Assembly (NCBI GenBank): GCA_018292915.2
Contig: JACVVK020000147.1
Location: 186,001 to 250,000, forward strand
DNA from: Batillaria attramentaria
Lineage: Eukaryota; Mollusca; Gastropoda; Batillariidae
Length of the DNA: 64,000 nt
Reading direction: 5' to 3'
The position numbers and the translations under genes were made by a program. Below are positions 13,934 through 28,200 of this stretch, one piece after another. The notes beneath the pieces are model-generated. The model ran no database searches and was not told the DNA's origin. It was given only the letters and a program-made list of their open reading frames with translations. Position 1 is the first letter of the stretch. Each line of letters begins with the position of its first letter.

Positions 13934-14099
13934 GTTCAAGTTCGGGTCCTACTAATTACCGAAAACAACCTTTTAACTAGTTTGAGGCCTCTTTTTTCAC
14001 CTTTAATCATGTTTGTGTGTTGTTATTTCTATGTTTTAACTGCGTTCTACCCGTATTAAGAGTTGTTGTTTTCGGTAATTAGTAGGACCGTTCAAGTTC
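13934..14099. mobile_element. MITE with perfect 25-bp inverted ends and 10-bp target duplication
   Basis: Bases 13945-13969 (GGTCCTACTAATTACC onward) are the exact reverse complement of 14065-14089. The flanks at 13934-13943 and 14090-14099 are both GTTCAAGTTC. That gives a 146-bp element (13944-14089) bounded by a perfect 10-bp duplication. A 9-11-bp duplication is typical of Mutator-like elements; the family assignment is inferred from that length alone. The interior has no transposase frame. Confidence 0.88.
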
Positions 14100-15390
14100 T
14101 TGATGAACGATAAATCCCACTTGTCATCAGTTTCTGAGTCCACGATGAATGGGGTGCCTTAATGGACTGGAGAACATCAGCCTAATGCAGCACCTTGGTT
14201 ACTCGTCTTTATCTTACTCCCGATCAGTGGCGAATACAAGACTGGGCTCTGGCATAACCCGCCTGTGCTGATCTTTTTTATATATTTATTTATTTTTTGT
14301 TGCTTCTTTCCCAGTTTCAAAATCGACGTTTGAGACACGATTGCAATACTCTCTATACATTTGAAACCCATTATTAATTACCTATACCAATGTCGCCTTC
14401 CGACTTTCGGTTCGACTGATAAACATTCCTCTTTCTAAGCTGGTAGTTTAATGTATGCTGTGAGACGAAGCAGATGCTTCGAAACACCCGCCATACTTTG
14501 TCGCCTGAACACATTTCTCCACCGCAGAATTACAACATAACCAGCAAGTAAGAGCGGTGTGGTGACGCATTTTTACTGCGGGAGAAAAACTAAATTCTAG
14601 AGTGTGCTCCCCTCTGAAACTTTACAGCCAATGAAAATATATGTAATCAGTCAGTCCGAGGATCAAGTCACACAAGCGTAAATATTTCCGGTCATGTTGA
14701 GGCGGTCTGTGAGTGTACTTTATAACATGAAAAATATATAATAATCAGCAAAATGCCAAGTTTAAGTAGACCAATACATACAAAAGGATGCATTTAGTGT
14801 CGTGAACTACACAGGTAGGACACAGTTACTTCTGCTGTCTGGCTCTATATGATTGGTCACAGCAGACAACATAGTGAACGCACCCTGGCTGTAGGCCTCA
14901 CGATCACATTGCGAAATATTTGTATTTTTTTTTTATTCATCCTTATCGCTGAGAGCACCCACAGTACTCCCTCCCACCCATGTCCAGTCTGTCATGAGCT
15001 TAGATTGTAATTATACCGTGTGGTCAGGCAGTCATGGCAACGGCTGCTGAATTGAGACCAATTTGTTTACACCGAATCTGAGAGGAGCACAAGGATTGCA
15101 GCGTAGTTTACATTGGCAACCGTCACACTCTGACGAACGCTCTGTTTCGGACATTAGAATCAAGATTTTCTGTTGTACATGTGCTTCACAGTTACAAACA
15201 AAGTTTTAAAAATAGGATATAGCATGTACTTTTACTTTCTTTAAGACGAATTCCGTTCTTTTTTTTCTTTTTTTTTTCAAGGATTGGGAATCATGAAAAG
15301 GATTCTTCGCCTGCCATTATCAACATACCTGTGCCAGCATCATCATTCTGACATTGACACACCACACAAAGGTGTGATACAGGCACCAAT

Positions 15391-18347
15391 ATGACTTTGA
15401 TGAGGGCGCTGAAACAGCGCATTTCCCAGATCTACTATACTCATGGACTGTTCTGTGCGAGCCATCCGTATTCCATCCTCATCACTGTCTGCACAGTCAT
15501 TTTAATCACCAGGTGAGTTGGGCTGCTGAATTTATAATTAATTTCACACTGAAAAATGGGAGAAGTATTGTGTAAAACTAATAGTTGTGTCGTGCACAGC
15601 ATGTAGCTTGAAGTGAGTTTGACAGTGGTGTTTGGTGTCACAGGATGATGGGACAAAGGAAGCAAGAAAGAGATTATTATCCCAGATAAGATTGGGAAGT
15701 ATTTTTGTTGAAAAAAAGAAAGAAAAGAAAATGATCAGCCTCACAATACAGTTGTGACAAATTACCGTAGTTCTGTAGTTGAAATAGTGAGGGGCAGGGG
15801 CTAAAAAGATTGACCACTCAAAGGTCTGCTAACAGTTGGGCAGGAACTTTTAATGATGGACAAATTTACAATGCACTTATTTTCTTATTTATTCTTCCTG
15901 CATTGCAGCTACCCTCTTGTCAACCTACCATTACCAGGCAATGCTCCCCTTGAGTATAACACGCCCCTTCATGGATACTCGGTTCCCTCGAGAGTATACT
16001 CCACACCCACTGAGAATTCATCTGCTGATGAGCAGAAAAGACCACGATGGGTATGTAAACCTAGTTAACATTTGTGGCAATGTGTAATATTGTACTTGAG
16101 CCCCTAGCAGAGAACTTCTCACGATGCCCAAAGCAAAGCAAAACAGCCTATATCCACCCAACAAGTCACCCGCAAAGCCAAGCAGTCCATGACACACGCC
16201 AGGAAAAATTTGTCCTGAAGGGCTGACAAGCCATAGGAAGTAAAGCTCAAACGAACAACAACGTAATATTGTACGCCTGCACGTGAAAAAAATGAATATG
16301 TAGTAATAATTACTCACTGTTTTTACTGTGACCAATATGCTGGCAAGTGTCATCCAGATGAGCAGTATTGGTGGGACTGGGAGACAGTGTTACCAGTTAA
16401 AAGTGTTTCTGCCATCAAAGTCATAGTGGCTGGAGTGCAGTGCTACCCTCTGTTACAGATAAATTTGAAATACAATTAAATTTTACTAATACATGTATAG
16501 TGGTTCAAATATTTTTTCTGTTACAGTATGTTGGGCCACCCGTGGGCTACGTACAGCAGCTCGTGGTCAGATCAGCAGTTTCACCATGGCAACAGCAGCA
16601 GATGATTCCAACAGATGCATTCCGAGCCCCAATTTCAAAAGTATTTGACATCCTACGACAGGTTGAGGACTTCCAGTACCAGTCAAGGTTTTGTTATTGT
16701 CTTTACAGTTTTTACACAATTGCTACCATGTAGGTTACGCAGAAACCTATATCCGTGCCAAGCAGTCGTCAGTATTCTTCTTTGCACCAGTGCAAAAACA
16801 TGAAAATTTCAAACCTGTCCAGCAATGCATGAAGGCAGCCTGTTCTTCCTTGCAGGTGCAGTTCAACCATTAAAAACATTAGTCTTGCCTGCAGTCTGTA
16901 CTGTAAGTTCACAGGCAGCAGAAACGGAACCAAAAGAACTGGAATCCACTTTGTACAACACGAAATATAGCTGTAAAATGTGATTTAAAAAAAACAAACC
17001 AGGGTATGTAAGTTGACATGAAAAGTTTGTGTTCTGTTTTTCTTTTTTATTTTTGTTTGTTTTTTGTTGTTGTTTTTTTTTTTGGGGGGGGGGGGAGGGG
17101 GCAGAGGGGGTCATTGAGTTTCTTTTTCACATGTGACAAATGAAATTGCCTGGTCATCAGTGGCCCCCAAGTTACGTTGGGCTCCTTGACCAATTGACCA
17201 AACAGAGTATTGAGCGTAAACCTCAGGCCACAGGCGATGTCTAATTAGAATTTAATGTATTCTGCAGGGACGGTGTGCAGACAATACAGGATGTTTGCCT
17301 TCACATATCTGAACCTGTGGCTGCAGGTCATGTAAAGAATTTACTGCCGCAGTACTCCTGTTTCATCTTGTCCCCAGCAAACCTCTGGTCCAGAGATCCA
17401 AAAAGGTGACTAAGCAGCATTTTGTGATCATTTTGTGCACATTTACTTGTCATACTCATAGTATGTTACTATGTACATGTACTTTAAAAACTATTAGGTG
17501 TATTATACAACTTATTATGAATTTTTTATATTGTATACACCTGTTCTGTTTGTTTGTTTTTTTTGGTTAGTGTTTGTTTGTTTGTTCTGTTTTTGCTGTT
17601 GTTGTTTTTACATTTTATGAGAACAGCTTATTTATTTCAAAGGAAAATACTATGGAACTTGCATTTCAGTGAAATGAACAGATGGTTTATATGAGCAAAT
17701 AGACCTGTACTCATATGGGTGCGCATGCTCATGTACACAGGCCTGCACACGCACATATCTGGCATTTGCTTGAATTTTCACAGATTCATGAATGACCCAG
17801 AGATCTTGAAGACAGTCTATGGCAAATATGGACAGACGATCGAGACACCACCAACTCTCAAAGGTACTGTGAATTTCTACCGTATGCACCATACCAAATG
17901 ATGGTGAGACCACTGTAGTTGGAACAGTGGGTTGTATTTATAAATTTGTCTATAAATGATTGCACTCTTCATCTGATCTTACCCCTCTGTCCATTCTGCC
18001 CTGCCCTGCTACCCATCTGTTGCGCTCCACTTCATTATGTCCTGATCTCCATACTGTTGCTGTCCCTTTATCTCCTGGCACTACAGTTGTTTTTATCAAA
18101 TTTCCCTTTCCACTCCCACCGCACCACAAGCATGCTGTGCATGGAGTTTTTCACGACCTTACAAGCTAACGCCACCATCATCATCATCATCATCATCATC
18201 ATCATTACCTCTGTTTAAATCCCATCTGAAGACTTTTCTCTTCTGTCAAGCGTTTGGTAGTTAACTTCTGTTGAGTCTGTCTGTGTGTACCGTAAGTTGT
18301 TTGACGTCGTTGCACATGCTAAATTGGATGTTAGAGTGAGTGCAAAT

Positions 18348-18397
<50 letters not shown>

Positions 18398-21300
18398 TTA
18401 AGCGCAGCAAGTCCTTGGCACTTGGAGAGCAGCGCTCTATAAAAACTGTGTATTATCATCATCATCATACGTTCTTTTCATTGAAGTGACTTGTATGTGA
18501 CAGACCTGCTGTTTGGCTTACCCTGGGCAGACACGGGCGTCACCAGATACTTCATCCGAAACAAGCAGAGGGTCATCTCGTTTGCTGTCACCATTGTCCT
18601 ACAGAAATACGATAAAATGTAGGTATCTGTTTTTCTGAATTGATGGATTACTCGGGATCATTAGAGATTGTAAAAAATTTAAACAAGCATCCAAACTCTG
18701 AGCACTGAAGTAAAACAGTGCACAATACTTGTGCCATCTTGGAGGGGAAAAAACCAAAAACGACTACAAAGTTTTAAAAAAGTTTTGCATGGCTGTACCA
18801 GAGGCAACTTTGGACGAAAACTACTGCAGCGAGAGAAGACTGGCCATCCAGTGTCTTGGTGCATGTGCCCTCCGATGGAGGGAGGCAACTACCGTTCACC
18901 ACTAATGTGGTGTGCTATGCAGCCAGAGTTTTGGGCAAGGAGATAAGAGCCTGTACACAAAATTATTTTCAATAATTGTTATTTTTTTTATTTTACTTAC
19001 TATCAAGTGAAAATCGAGCAGACAGAATCTTTTGTTCGTAAAAGATGCTGATGTGACTTGTTTCAGGTTTATCGATGCCCTGCGGCAGAAACTGGAATCC
19101 GCCTTCCCTGAAACACAACTTAACGTGAACAATAGTGAGATCAACAGTTTGGTGCATGTGCACTATAAAAACTTCAACTACATTGTGGAGTACACACCGC
19201 TTCTTGTCACATACTTCGTTCTGCTTCTCTACATTTATTTCTCCGTCCGTAAGTCAAGGCCATTGAGTGTTGTAGAGCTCTGTATGTCCACAAGACCTTG
19301 TACTTTATGATTATTTTTGTTTGGTTTTGAAAACTTGACTTGGTTAAAGGAGAAGACAGTACGTGCTGGATAATGCTCATCATGCATGACAAAACAAGAA
19401 ATTTTGATGAGCAGTTGAAGGGCTTTAAACTTACAGCTGCATGTGTGTGTGGGTGTGTGTGTGTGTGTGTACATGAGAGGACGAGAGAGAAAATGCATTT
19501 GTATCAGACTAGCAATGTTTTGTTTTTTTGTCTGAACTGAAATACCTCTCTTCGGGAAAAAATGTAGCCAAAGTTCAAAGAAAATAAGAAAACAATTTTT
19601 TTTCTTTTGCTGAATATTTCAGCCTCTGGCCTTCATCAGAAGCTTTATTGCTGAAGTCATATTCCTTTTTTCCCCAACAGGTAAAATAGAGATGGTGAAG
19701 TCCCAGTTTGGTCTTGCCATCAGCGCCGTGGTGACAGTAGTGTCCTCGCTTATCATGTCACTCAGTCTCTGCTTCTTCTTTGGCCTCAACCCCACCCTCA
19801 ACGGCAGGTAAGATGTTACAGCTGGTGGCTTGTAAAATCAAGTCTGTTGTTGTTTGCAACGTTTCCGTTTACAGCTTTACACACTATTATAGCAAAGTAC
19901 ATGTACACACAGAAATCTGAAAATGATGCAGAATACTTAAATCACCGCTGCTCAGGGAGGCACATGTTTATCTGGTACTGTCCTGCCCATTAGAACAATC
20001 TTTGCTCAGAGCAGACGACAGAATAGTTGTAACTTTTCTAAAGGGACCTGTTCAAAAGCTAAAGGTATGTGGGAAACAATGGTTTGTTAGTTGTTGGGGT
20101 TTTTGTGTTTTCTTGGGGTTTGTTTTTGTTTTGTTTGTGTGTCTTTTTGTGTTGTTTTGTTGCTGTTGTTGTTGTTTTAATGTTTCCAATGTTGTGTTTC
20201 TTGATTTGTTTCAGTTGTGACGTAATGCTGATGATAAACACGGTTGTGCTCACACACACACCCCTCCTCCCTCCCACCACATACACACACATACACAAAC
20301 AAGCAGTCATCTGATGGTGTATTCTTTTTTTTTTGACAGTGAGATATTTCCATACCTTGTCATGATCATCGGCCTGGAGAATGTCCTTGTCATCACTAAG
20401 TCGGTCGTTTCCACACCTGTGCACCTAGATGTCAAAATCAGAGTTGCTCAGGGTGAGTTGTCATGAAAATGTTTAGACTGAGTGTATTCAGATTCATGAA
20501 TAATTTGTGTATAATCATGGCATTCAAAACAAATTTAGGCCCTAAACACTTTAGTTTTTTAAACAAGTTATTTATTTTTTATGCGTTGGTTCCCATGGGG
20601 GATGTACATTGCTGCAGACCAACACTGCCCACATTTCCGTTTTGAATTTTGCCTTGGGAGAAAAGCTAGATATCCCAGAGAGAAACCCAGGCGGCTAGGT
20701 AAGGTTGGCATCACTCCTCACAGCTCAATGTGGGGTTGATCTCTCGCTTCACCATGTCAGCAGTGATGACCACTTAGTAATGCACAGTCTGCTAAAGTTG
20801 AACACATTGCTTGTTCAGCTACTGCTCGCCTAGACCCACATACATAAGTTTAGATGACAAGTTGTTACATTTTCTTGGTCATTTTGATATTAAGCTCTGG
20901 CGTTTTTATCTGTGTAGGGCTGAGCAAGGAGGGATGGTACATCACGAAGAACCTCTGCACGGAGCTTTTCATCATTTTCATCGGATTCTTTACGTTTGTG
21001 CCAGCAATTCAGGTGAGTTTCCACCCACAGGTTGCATCATTTATGTTTCTCAGCTTGAAAACAAAACCTGCCAACCTGCAGTCTGCCAGTGTTGATTGTA
21101 CTCCTCATTGTGATGTTGAACTTTATGATATTTCTTCTTTTTTTGTAAATGAATCGGCTTCTTGTTAACTTTTTGGGATGTAATTTTGCAGGAGTTCTGT
21201 TTGTTTGCTCTGGTCGGCCTGTGGACAGACTTCTTCCTTCAGATGTTTTTCTTTGCCACCATTCTGTCCGTGGATATTCGTCGTATGGAGGTACGCATGT

Positions 21301-22201
21301 ATGTTTGCTCTTGAGTTCAGAGAAATTTGAACACTGATTTTTCTTGCCATCTCAAAGTTTTTCCCAGCAAGATGGGTACACTCCCTGTGTTTGATTCTAT
21401 TAAAATTCTATAGTGCTTTTTGCTCTGCAATTTTAACCATTAGCAGGATTAGTCCAAAGATGTCAGACAAGCATTATTTTGTTGAAGCATACTACATTAT
21501 TTTATTTGAAAAATCAAAGATTTGTTTCAGTGCAGTCATTAGTCAAACTTTTATACAAAACGAAAATAGATTCCACAGTACTATAAATGCACCCACGCAC
21601 CTCGCAAAACATTCATCAATCTGCACTCTTTAAGCTGTTTATGCTTTGCACAAATTATGCTTAACAGAAACAAGTTTCAATATCCCTAAAAAATCATGTT
21701 AAGCATGTTTGACTCTATCTGATTCCAGCTGGCAGATTTGCATCGCCAGACTGTCCAGACCCCAGGCCTTCAGCCAGATGAAGGTGTGAGCCAGAGTGTG
21801 GAGCCCATACTGCCTCTCATCAAATGCCCCTTCGTTTCACACTCCGCCCCTAAATCACCTCCCCCCACATCCCCTCCGCCTGATACCCCATCCTCATCCC
21901 CTGGTCCTGCCCACAGCCCTGGGCCCAGTGGGGATGCCTGGCAACCTACACCCAAAATATACCGGTCAAAGTCTGCGCCGCGTCTGGATGTGGCATATGG
22001 CCACACATTGCAGCCGCCACCTTCCCCTCAGCCTCAGGACGATTTTTTCCAGAAAATGCCACGTCGCTTGAAATTCTTCTACTTTTGGGCAAACACTCGA
22101 ATGTTTCAGCGACTGATAATGGTGAGATTTTTGTTTTAGGGGTGAAGTCTATTGTGTGTAAAATTGTTTTGTGTTTTACAAGTGTTTTATTATTTTTGTT
22201 G

Positions 22202-22235
<34 letters not shown>

Positions 22236-25200
22236 GTGTTGGATGTGAGTTTGTTTTTTGTGTTTTTTTGTCTTTTCGTTTACTTTTTGCTCTGACATTC
22301 CAGGGAAGCTTTAACATCTAGATTGTCTCAGATGTCCTCAAGGCTTGCTTTGAACTGCACATCGTAATGAAACCTTTGCGTTGTTATGTGGAAGGCAACA
22401 GAAAAAGTGGGGATCAGCTTTTGTTGTGAGCTTCAACTTGGTTACCAGCAGTTTCTGATTTTTGTACAAGCTTTAGTCTGTTCCCTGGTTTGAAACCACA
22501 CTGTACATGTAGTAGCATATTCACTTCCAGGTGTGCACAGTCATCTGGATTTTACTGATCCTCTACAAGACTGGCCTGGTGGAGCAGCTGGCCAACCTAG
22601 AGGACACCTCTATTTCCCCGCACTCCGGCCCCCAACCCCACCATGCCTGGAACGACCAGTCCTTGACTGAGCGCTTGCTTGAGCGTGGAGAGGAGGACGG
22701 CATCCCAGTGACTGGTTTGGGAATGGGGTGGGGACGCGGCGGAGTCGAAGAATCGCTGGAAGTCGGGCTGGTGGAACACACGCAGCTGGAAACGTGGCGC
22801 GGGCTGTCCCACAAACACTGGCCGCGTGTCATGGCCTTGTACAACATCAGTTTGATGGGCAGGTAGGCGGTGTGAAAGGGGATGTATTGGACTTGATTTT
22901 GCTTCTTTTTCTTTCTTCCATTCTCTTTCTCTCTCTCTCTCTGTCTCTCTCTCTCTCTGCGCCTGCGGACTACCCCGGTGGGAGTGCCGCCGGATTCATT
23001 GTTATGGGTCAACGGCCTAACAGTAAATGATTGAGTCTTGAGTCTCTCTCTCTCTCTCTCTCTCTCTTGCTTTCAGATAGAAATTCGTAGAATTGTATGG
23101 TAGGAAATTTGGTCACTACACCAACACTACATTATTGATTTGCTTTACAATATATTTCATCAGTTACCTTCAGGAAAGTCAAAATTATGGAATCAGAAAT
23201 CTTGAAAGAACCAACCATTGAAATTGTTTTCAGAAAATTGTGCCTGTCATATGGAGGAACAAAATGTTGGTATTTACTGATGCTTTTGGTCGCTGCTTTC
23301 ACCTTTGTAATAATAATAATACAGGTGACTTACAGAAAATAATGCTCTAACAGTCTAAGCGCTGTACAATCGCACAGACTGGTAAATGACAGTAATTAAG
23401 TAAACTGATACAGACATAAATACTGTGAGTACACATAACATGTACACATCAGTAAAAACAAAACTCAGAAGCACAGGTGACGCTGGTGGAAATGGAACAG
23501 CAGATGGACAGGCCAATCTCTAGATTTGAAAAGGTGTGTTGGTAGACTGTCTGAAGCTGGTAGTAGGTTGGCAGACTTAGAGTTCTGACTGGTGCTTTTC
23601 CAGATACGTCAGCATATTGCCTTCTATACACCTGTCCATTGAGATCGATGCAGAGACAGCCAAGAAGATGCGACACCCTTCAGAGAGTCAGGGTTACGTT
23701 GCCCCTTCCCAGCCCTACCCAACTGGCACTGGCGACAGCGGCCATCCCCACACACCCACTGAAGATAAACAGGTGAGATGTCTGCTGCTATGGTCATTCC
23801 TGACGTATGCGGCCGGCTAGCAGTCTAGACACCTGAGGATGTCGCAAGTCATTTACAAATCAAGATGGCTTTAAACAGTTTTGCAGAATATGGGGTATAC
23901 TGACAAGACTTACTCTGCTAAATCCTTAGTGAAACTGTTGCCTCCTTTTGGCCATAACTTTGCTGTTTGTTTGGCAGAGTTAATTATCTTTCAGAGTAAG
24001 TGTGTGCAGTAACACCTGTCATTAGCAACAATCCCTGTTGCCACCAAGACAGATAGATGGTTGCTCTCCAGGCAGTGATCATCCATACTCCCTGGTCACT
24101 TTAGACATACAGTCTCTTGGTTTAGTACATGTACTGGTATTGATATATTCTGTAGTCCCGTGACCATGGTTAGGGAAATTTGAGCTGCTCCCCCCGGGTT
24201 GAGAGCATCGCCATGGTATGGCGACACCCATTTTAAAAATTTTCTTTTTCCTGCATGCATAGCATGCGATTGTTTTTCCATTCCATTGCCCACACTTGAT
24301 GCATGTGTACATGAAGGCGACACAGGCACCGTAAACGAGTACGCACATGATTTTGAGTTGAAAAGGAAAAATCTTACCAAATTCCTGCCCACCGGGGACT
24401 CGAACCAGGCAGCTCAGGACCCGACATCGGACACCATAACCACTAGACCAAATCCCTTATCCCATGGGTGATCGGTTGCTCGTAGCAGGTTTTATTGTTA
24501 TGCGAATACAGGCCACCCTTTTGATTGCTAACTGCTGTTAACCTGTTCTGTCTTCTGTTAACCTGCTTCATCTTCAGAATGTGTGGAGCCACCCTGGAGG
24601 CACGCCACAATCTCCCTACTACATGTACGACCCTGAGCAACTGAAGGCGTTCTACCCAAAGTCTCACCGGGAGTTCTTCATCACAGTCTGCCTCTGTGTG
24701 CTGTCTGTGATTGTTATCTCCTACTTCATGTCCGTCCTCTACAAGTGCATGTGTTCCCGAAACTACTCGCGCTGGCGACACTCGTGGGCGCGGCACTACG
24801 CCAGGCGTCAGCGGGTCAAGGGAGCCTACTACAAGCAGATCAAGGAATCGGTGCCTTTGCTGCTGAGGGGACACAACCAGGTACCAAGTCATGCACAGCA
24901 ATATTGTCTCAATATTTTGGTGAAACAGTTTTAAAACAGCTCAGTAGAAGTGAAGAAAGTCTGTAGTCTTGAGCTATTCTCAAAATGCAAAGATTTCACA
25001 TGACTGTGAATGCTTAGCGGTAAAGTCAACATTTTTGACACCAAACTCCTTCTTGTCTTATTTGGACAGAAGGCTGAACCTCTTCAAATTAACTTGCAGG
25101 TTAGGTTGTTTTGGTTTTGTTGTTGTTGTTGTTGTTTTTGAAATACATGTCAAGCCAATAAGATTTGCGTTACAAACTGAAATACCTGTTGTTTAGGAGG

Positions 25201-28200
25201 TGGAGTGCGTAGCTGTGGATGGCCAGTTCATCGTCAGCTGTTGCTATGGCGGCCAACTGAGGATGTGGGACTCCAACACTGGAGAGTGCATATCCGTCAT
25301 GCAGCGTCACAGGTTTGTACTGATACAGAAATTCCTGTGATGAAAAATGTTTGTGCTGTGCTGTGAGAGTTGACTGTGTGGTACAACAGAATGTGTGTTA
25401 TCTGTGAATGATGTCAGTAATGTGTGGTCACCTATTGTGAAATTGTTCGTTTCTCACGACTAATGTTTGTGTAAGGCTGTTCTTGATTTTGGGATGTTTG
25501 CCTGTATTTATTTTTGGTCCTTTTTTTTTTTTCTTCTTCTTTTTTGACAAGGAAACCAAAAAAAATTGGATTCAGCTGAGGAGTAGACTGAACCATGGTA
25601 CAACCAGAAAGAGAGCATCATATACATGAGAAAGATTCCCAGTTTCCTCTGCATATTTAGTAATTTCTATAGAAAAACTTTTAAAACTTGCTTTTAAATC
25701 CTTTCTTGACATTTTTTTCTCTTAGCATCACACCTCCCAGGCGCAGAAAACCATGTCTCGGTCGGAACATAGAGGATAGTGATGCTGACCTCTATGCAGA
25801 GTACCACGGTGGTAAGATGACGCCGGAGAGCACCAGCTCATCCGAGGGATCGCTCATCGAGCGAACCAGAGCCTTTGAGCGGCGCATCGAGAGAAACCGC
25901 CAGGCTATGGAACGGTACAGCGAGTTCACTCCTGACCTCACCAGCACCATTAACACAGACTTTGCTTCGATGGAGCCGCAGTCTGACAGTGTTGGGAGTC
26001 AGGGTTTTGACTTTCAGAGGTGGGTTGAGGGGGTGTACGAGGAACATCGCGACATGCTGAGGGAGTCGTCATCACAGCTTCGAGAGCGTCGAGTGCAGAG
26101 TGCGAATGAGGCAAATTTGCTCTTGCCTCCAGAGGACGAATGGCGCTCTCGCAGTTGGAGTCAAGGTAGGAAGGTTGAAATCTTTCATATGTGACGCTAC
26201 GCCACGAAATGAGTCGGAAGTTACATGCAGCTGAATAGTGCAACACCCGATTTTCCGACCGAGGTGGCCATTTTGTTTCATGGGGTACGTCATTTCAACA
26301 GATCATAACTTCAAACATAATTATCCGATTTTAATCTGGTTTTCACCATTGGATTCAGCATTAAAAAACCTGTAAGATCATATCAAAACCTCAAAAACTT
26401 CAAAAAGTGACTTCAGACTCAAATCGTGGGGGGGGCGTATGTTAATACCTAAAGTGCTCTACTAGCCCACTAGGTGTCAGTAGCTTGTCTATCATTGTCA
26501 TGTTCATGAAAGTAGTCAGTGAGCACACTAACCAGGTACAGCCAGTAAATTACCGATTTGAAACTGAAAATATGGGGATAAAAATGTCCTGTCTGTCAAA
26601 TGTACTGGTTGGAATTAAACAAAACTTTCTGATGAAGGCACCAAACAAGGGTACCAGCTAGCAAAATTCCTAGTGTCACTGAGTAGTGTGCTTAGACCAA
26701 ACCAAGATCATGCTTGTGATGCACCAGAATATTTTGATGTGCAGGTGACAACCCGTTCGCAGGCGATGATTCCGAGCTTGATCCCGCTTCCCCTGTCTGG
26801 TGCCTCACTGTGAAAGATGGGCTGATCGTGGCAGGCTGTGGAAACGGTCGCATTGAGGTACAGTGGTCACTCACTTTAACCCCCAGCCTTTTACCTGTTG
26901 TCTGGGATGAGCGGTGGTCTAATAGGTGGCACGTCGGACTTAGCTGCTGTGCTGCTAAACGGCCGTCACCGCTGCTGTGGCGATGAAGTGTGGGTTTGAT
27001 CGTAGGTCGAGCTTGTGATATGTGATACCGGTTTTTCCTGGTTACCGGGCTGCTCATCAGGGGTTTCTCTCCCAGTTATCTGGTTTTTCTCCCCAGAAAA
27101 AAAATGAAAAAAATAGGATAGGTAATTTGGGTGGCGCTCTACCACAGCACCATGCTTCCCTGAGGGAAGCAGCCCAAATTTCCCAGAAGGGATAATAAAG
27201 TAGTAACAAACAAAGAAATTGGTGAACTCTTGTCACAGGACCATGTTATGACCCAAGAAATGACAGCTTTATTGGATCAGGTTTGTCCATCTACCTCCGC
27301 TATTGTGCAGAACAACCGTTAGGATAACATGTATAGATGTGTCCCTGAAGACTGGACAAACATAAGTCACTTTCTTGAATTTGTTCAACCAAGCCAAAAA
27401 TGCAGTTTGGAAAAAAGTCAATCTGTATGTACATGTATTTCATCAATACTTTGTCCAGTTCATAAACTCTGATTGGTGTGTTGTCACCAAAAAGATACAT
27501 TTTTGTAGTTTTGACACATGATCAATAGTTTTAACTACTTCACTGTTGAACTTCAACATTAATGTAATTTGTGTTTTTTATCTCTCCTTTCCCAATTGTG
27601 ACAGATGTGGGAGGGTGAAAGTGGACGCCTGAAGTGCCAGTATAGTATTTCCACAGCTGGTGTCACAGCCATCTGCTTCGTTGGCAACAGGTAAATCTCA
27701 GTCTGAAAACAATGTGATGTAAGGACAGGTATTATTAGGATCTTCAAGCACTGTGTAGATTCTGCATCTGTATGTGTGTGTGCTTGTAGGTGTGGACAGA
27801 GATGCATATATAAATATGTATCCGTTTCAATTTTTTCTTTTTTTTTGGGGGGGGGGGGGGGGTTGGGTTTTTTGCCACTGAAAACAAATTGCCCAAATTG
27901 GGGTAATAAAGATTTTTTGAATTTGAGTGGCAGAATTAGATCTTGATTTCTGTACTTTATTTGAATTATATTTAACGTGGTCTGTTGAGTGTGGTCTACA
28001 GGCTGTGTGTATACAACATCACTGTCTTTTTGTGCTTGCAGTTACTACACCACACAGCAGTGTTTTAATAATCTAATCTAAATCTTTCATGCTGGATTTC
28101 TCTTTGCAGAGTGACTACTGCTCGCGTTGATGGCAGCATTGATTTTCTTGATCTTGAGACATTCCATAATCCATCCCTTCTGCCACCACCTACAACACAA

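Larger units (their letters stand above)
1..15390. other. Intergenic region upstream of SCAP, no supported gene
   Basis: I found no open frame here with recognisable domains, exon-like splice borders or coding character on either strand. Short frames such as 10491-10763 end without matching any family I know. The stretch holds microsatellites, tandem duplications, two small inverted-repeat elements and copies of dispersed repeats, listed separately. The SCAP promoter and any noncoding first exon should lie in roughly the last kilobase, but no core promoter element could be fixed by eye. Confidence 0.6.

Noticed and set aside
24385..24457. Possible tRNA gene (minus strand)
   Set aside because: A and B boxes are present but the anticodon arm is not tRNA-like and a SINE body and tail follow; the same unit recurs at 53089.
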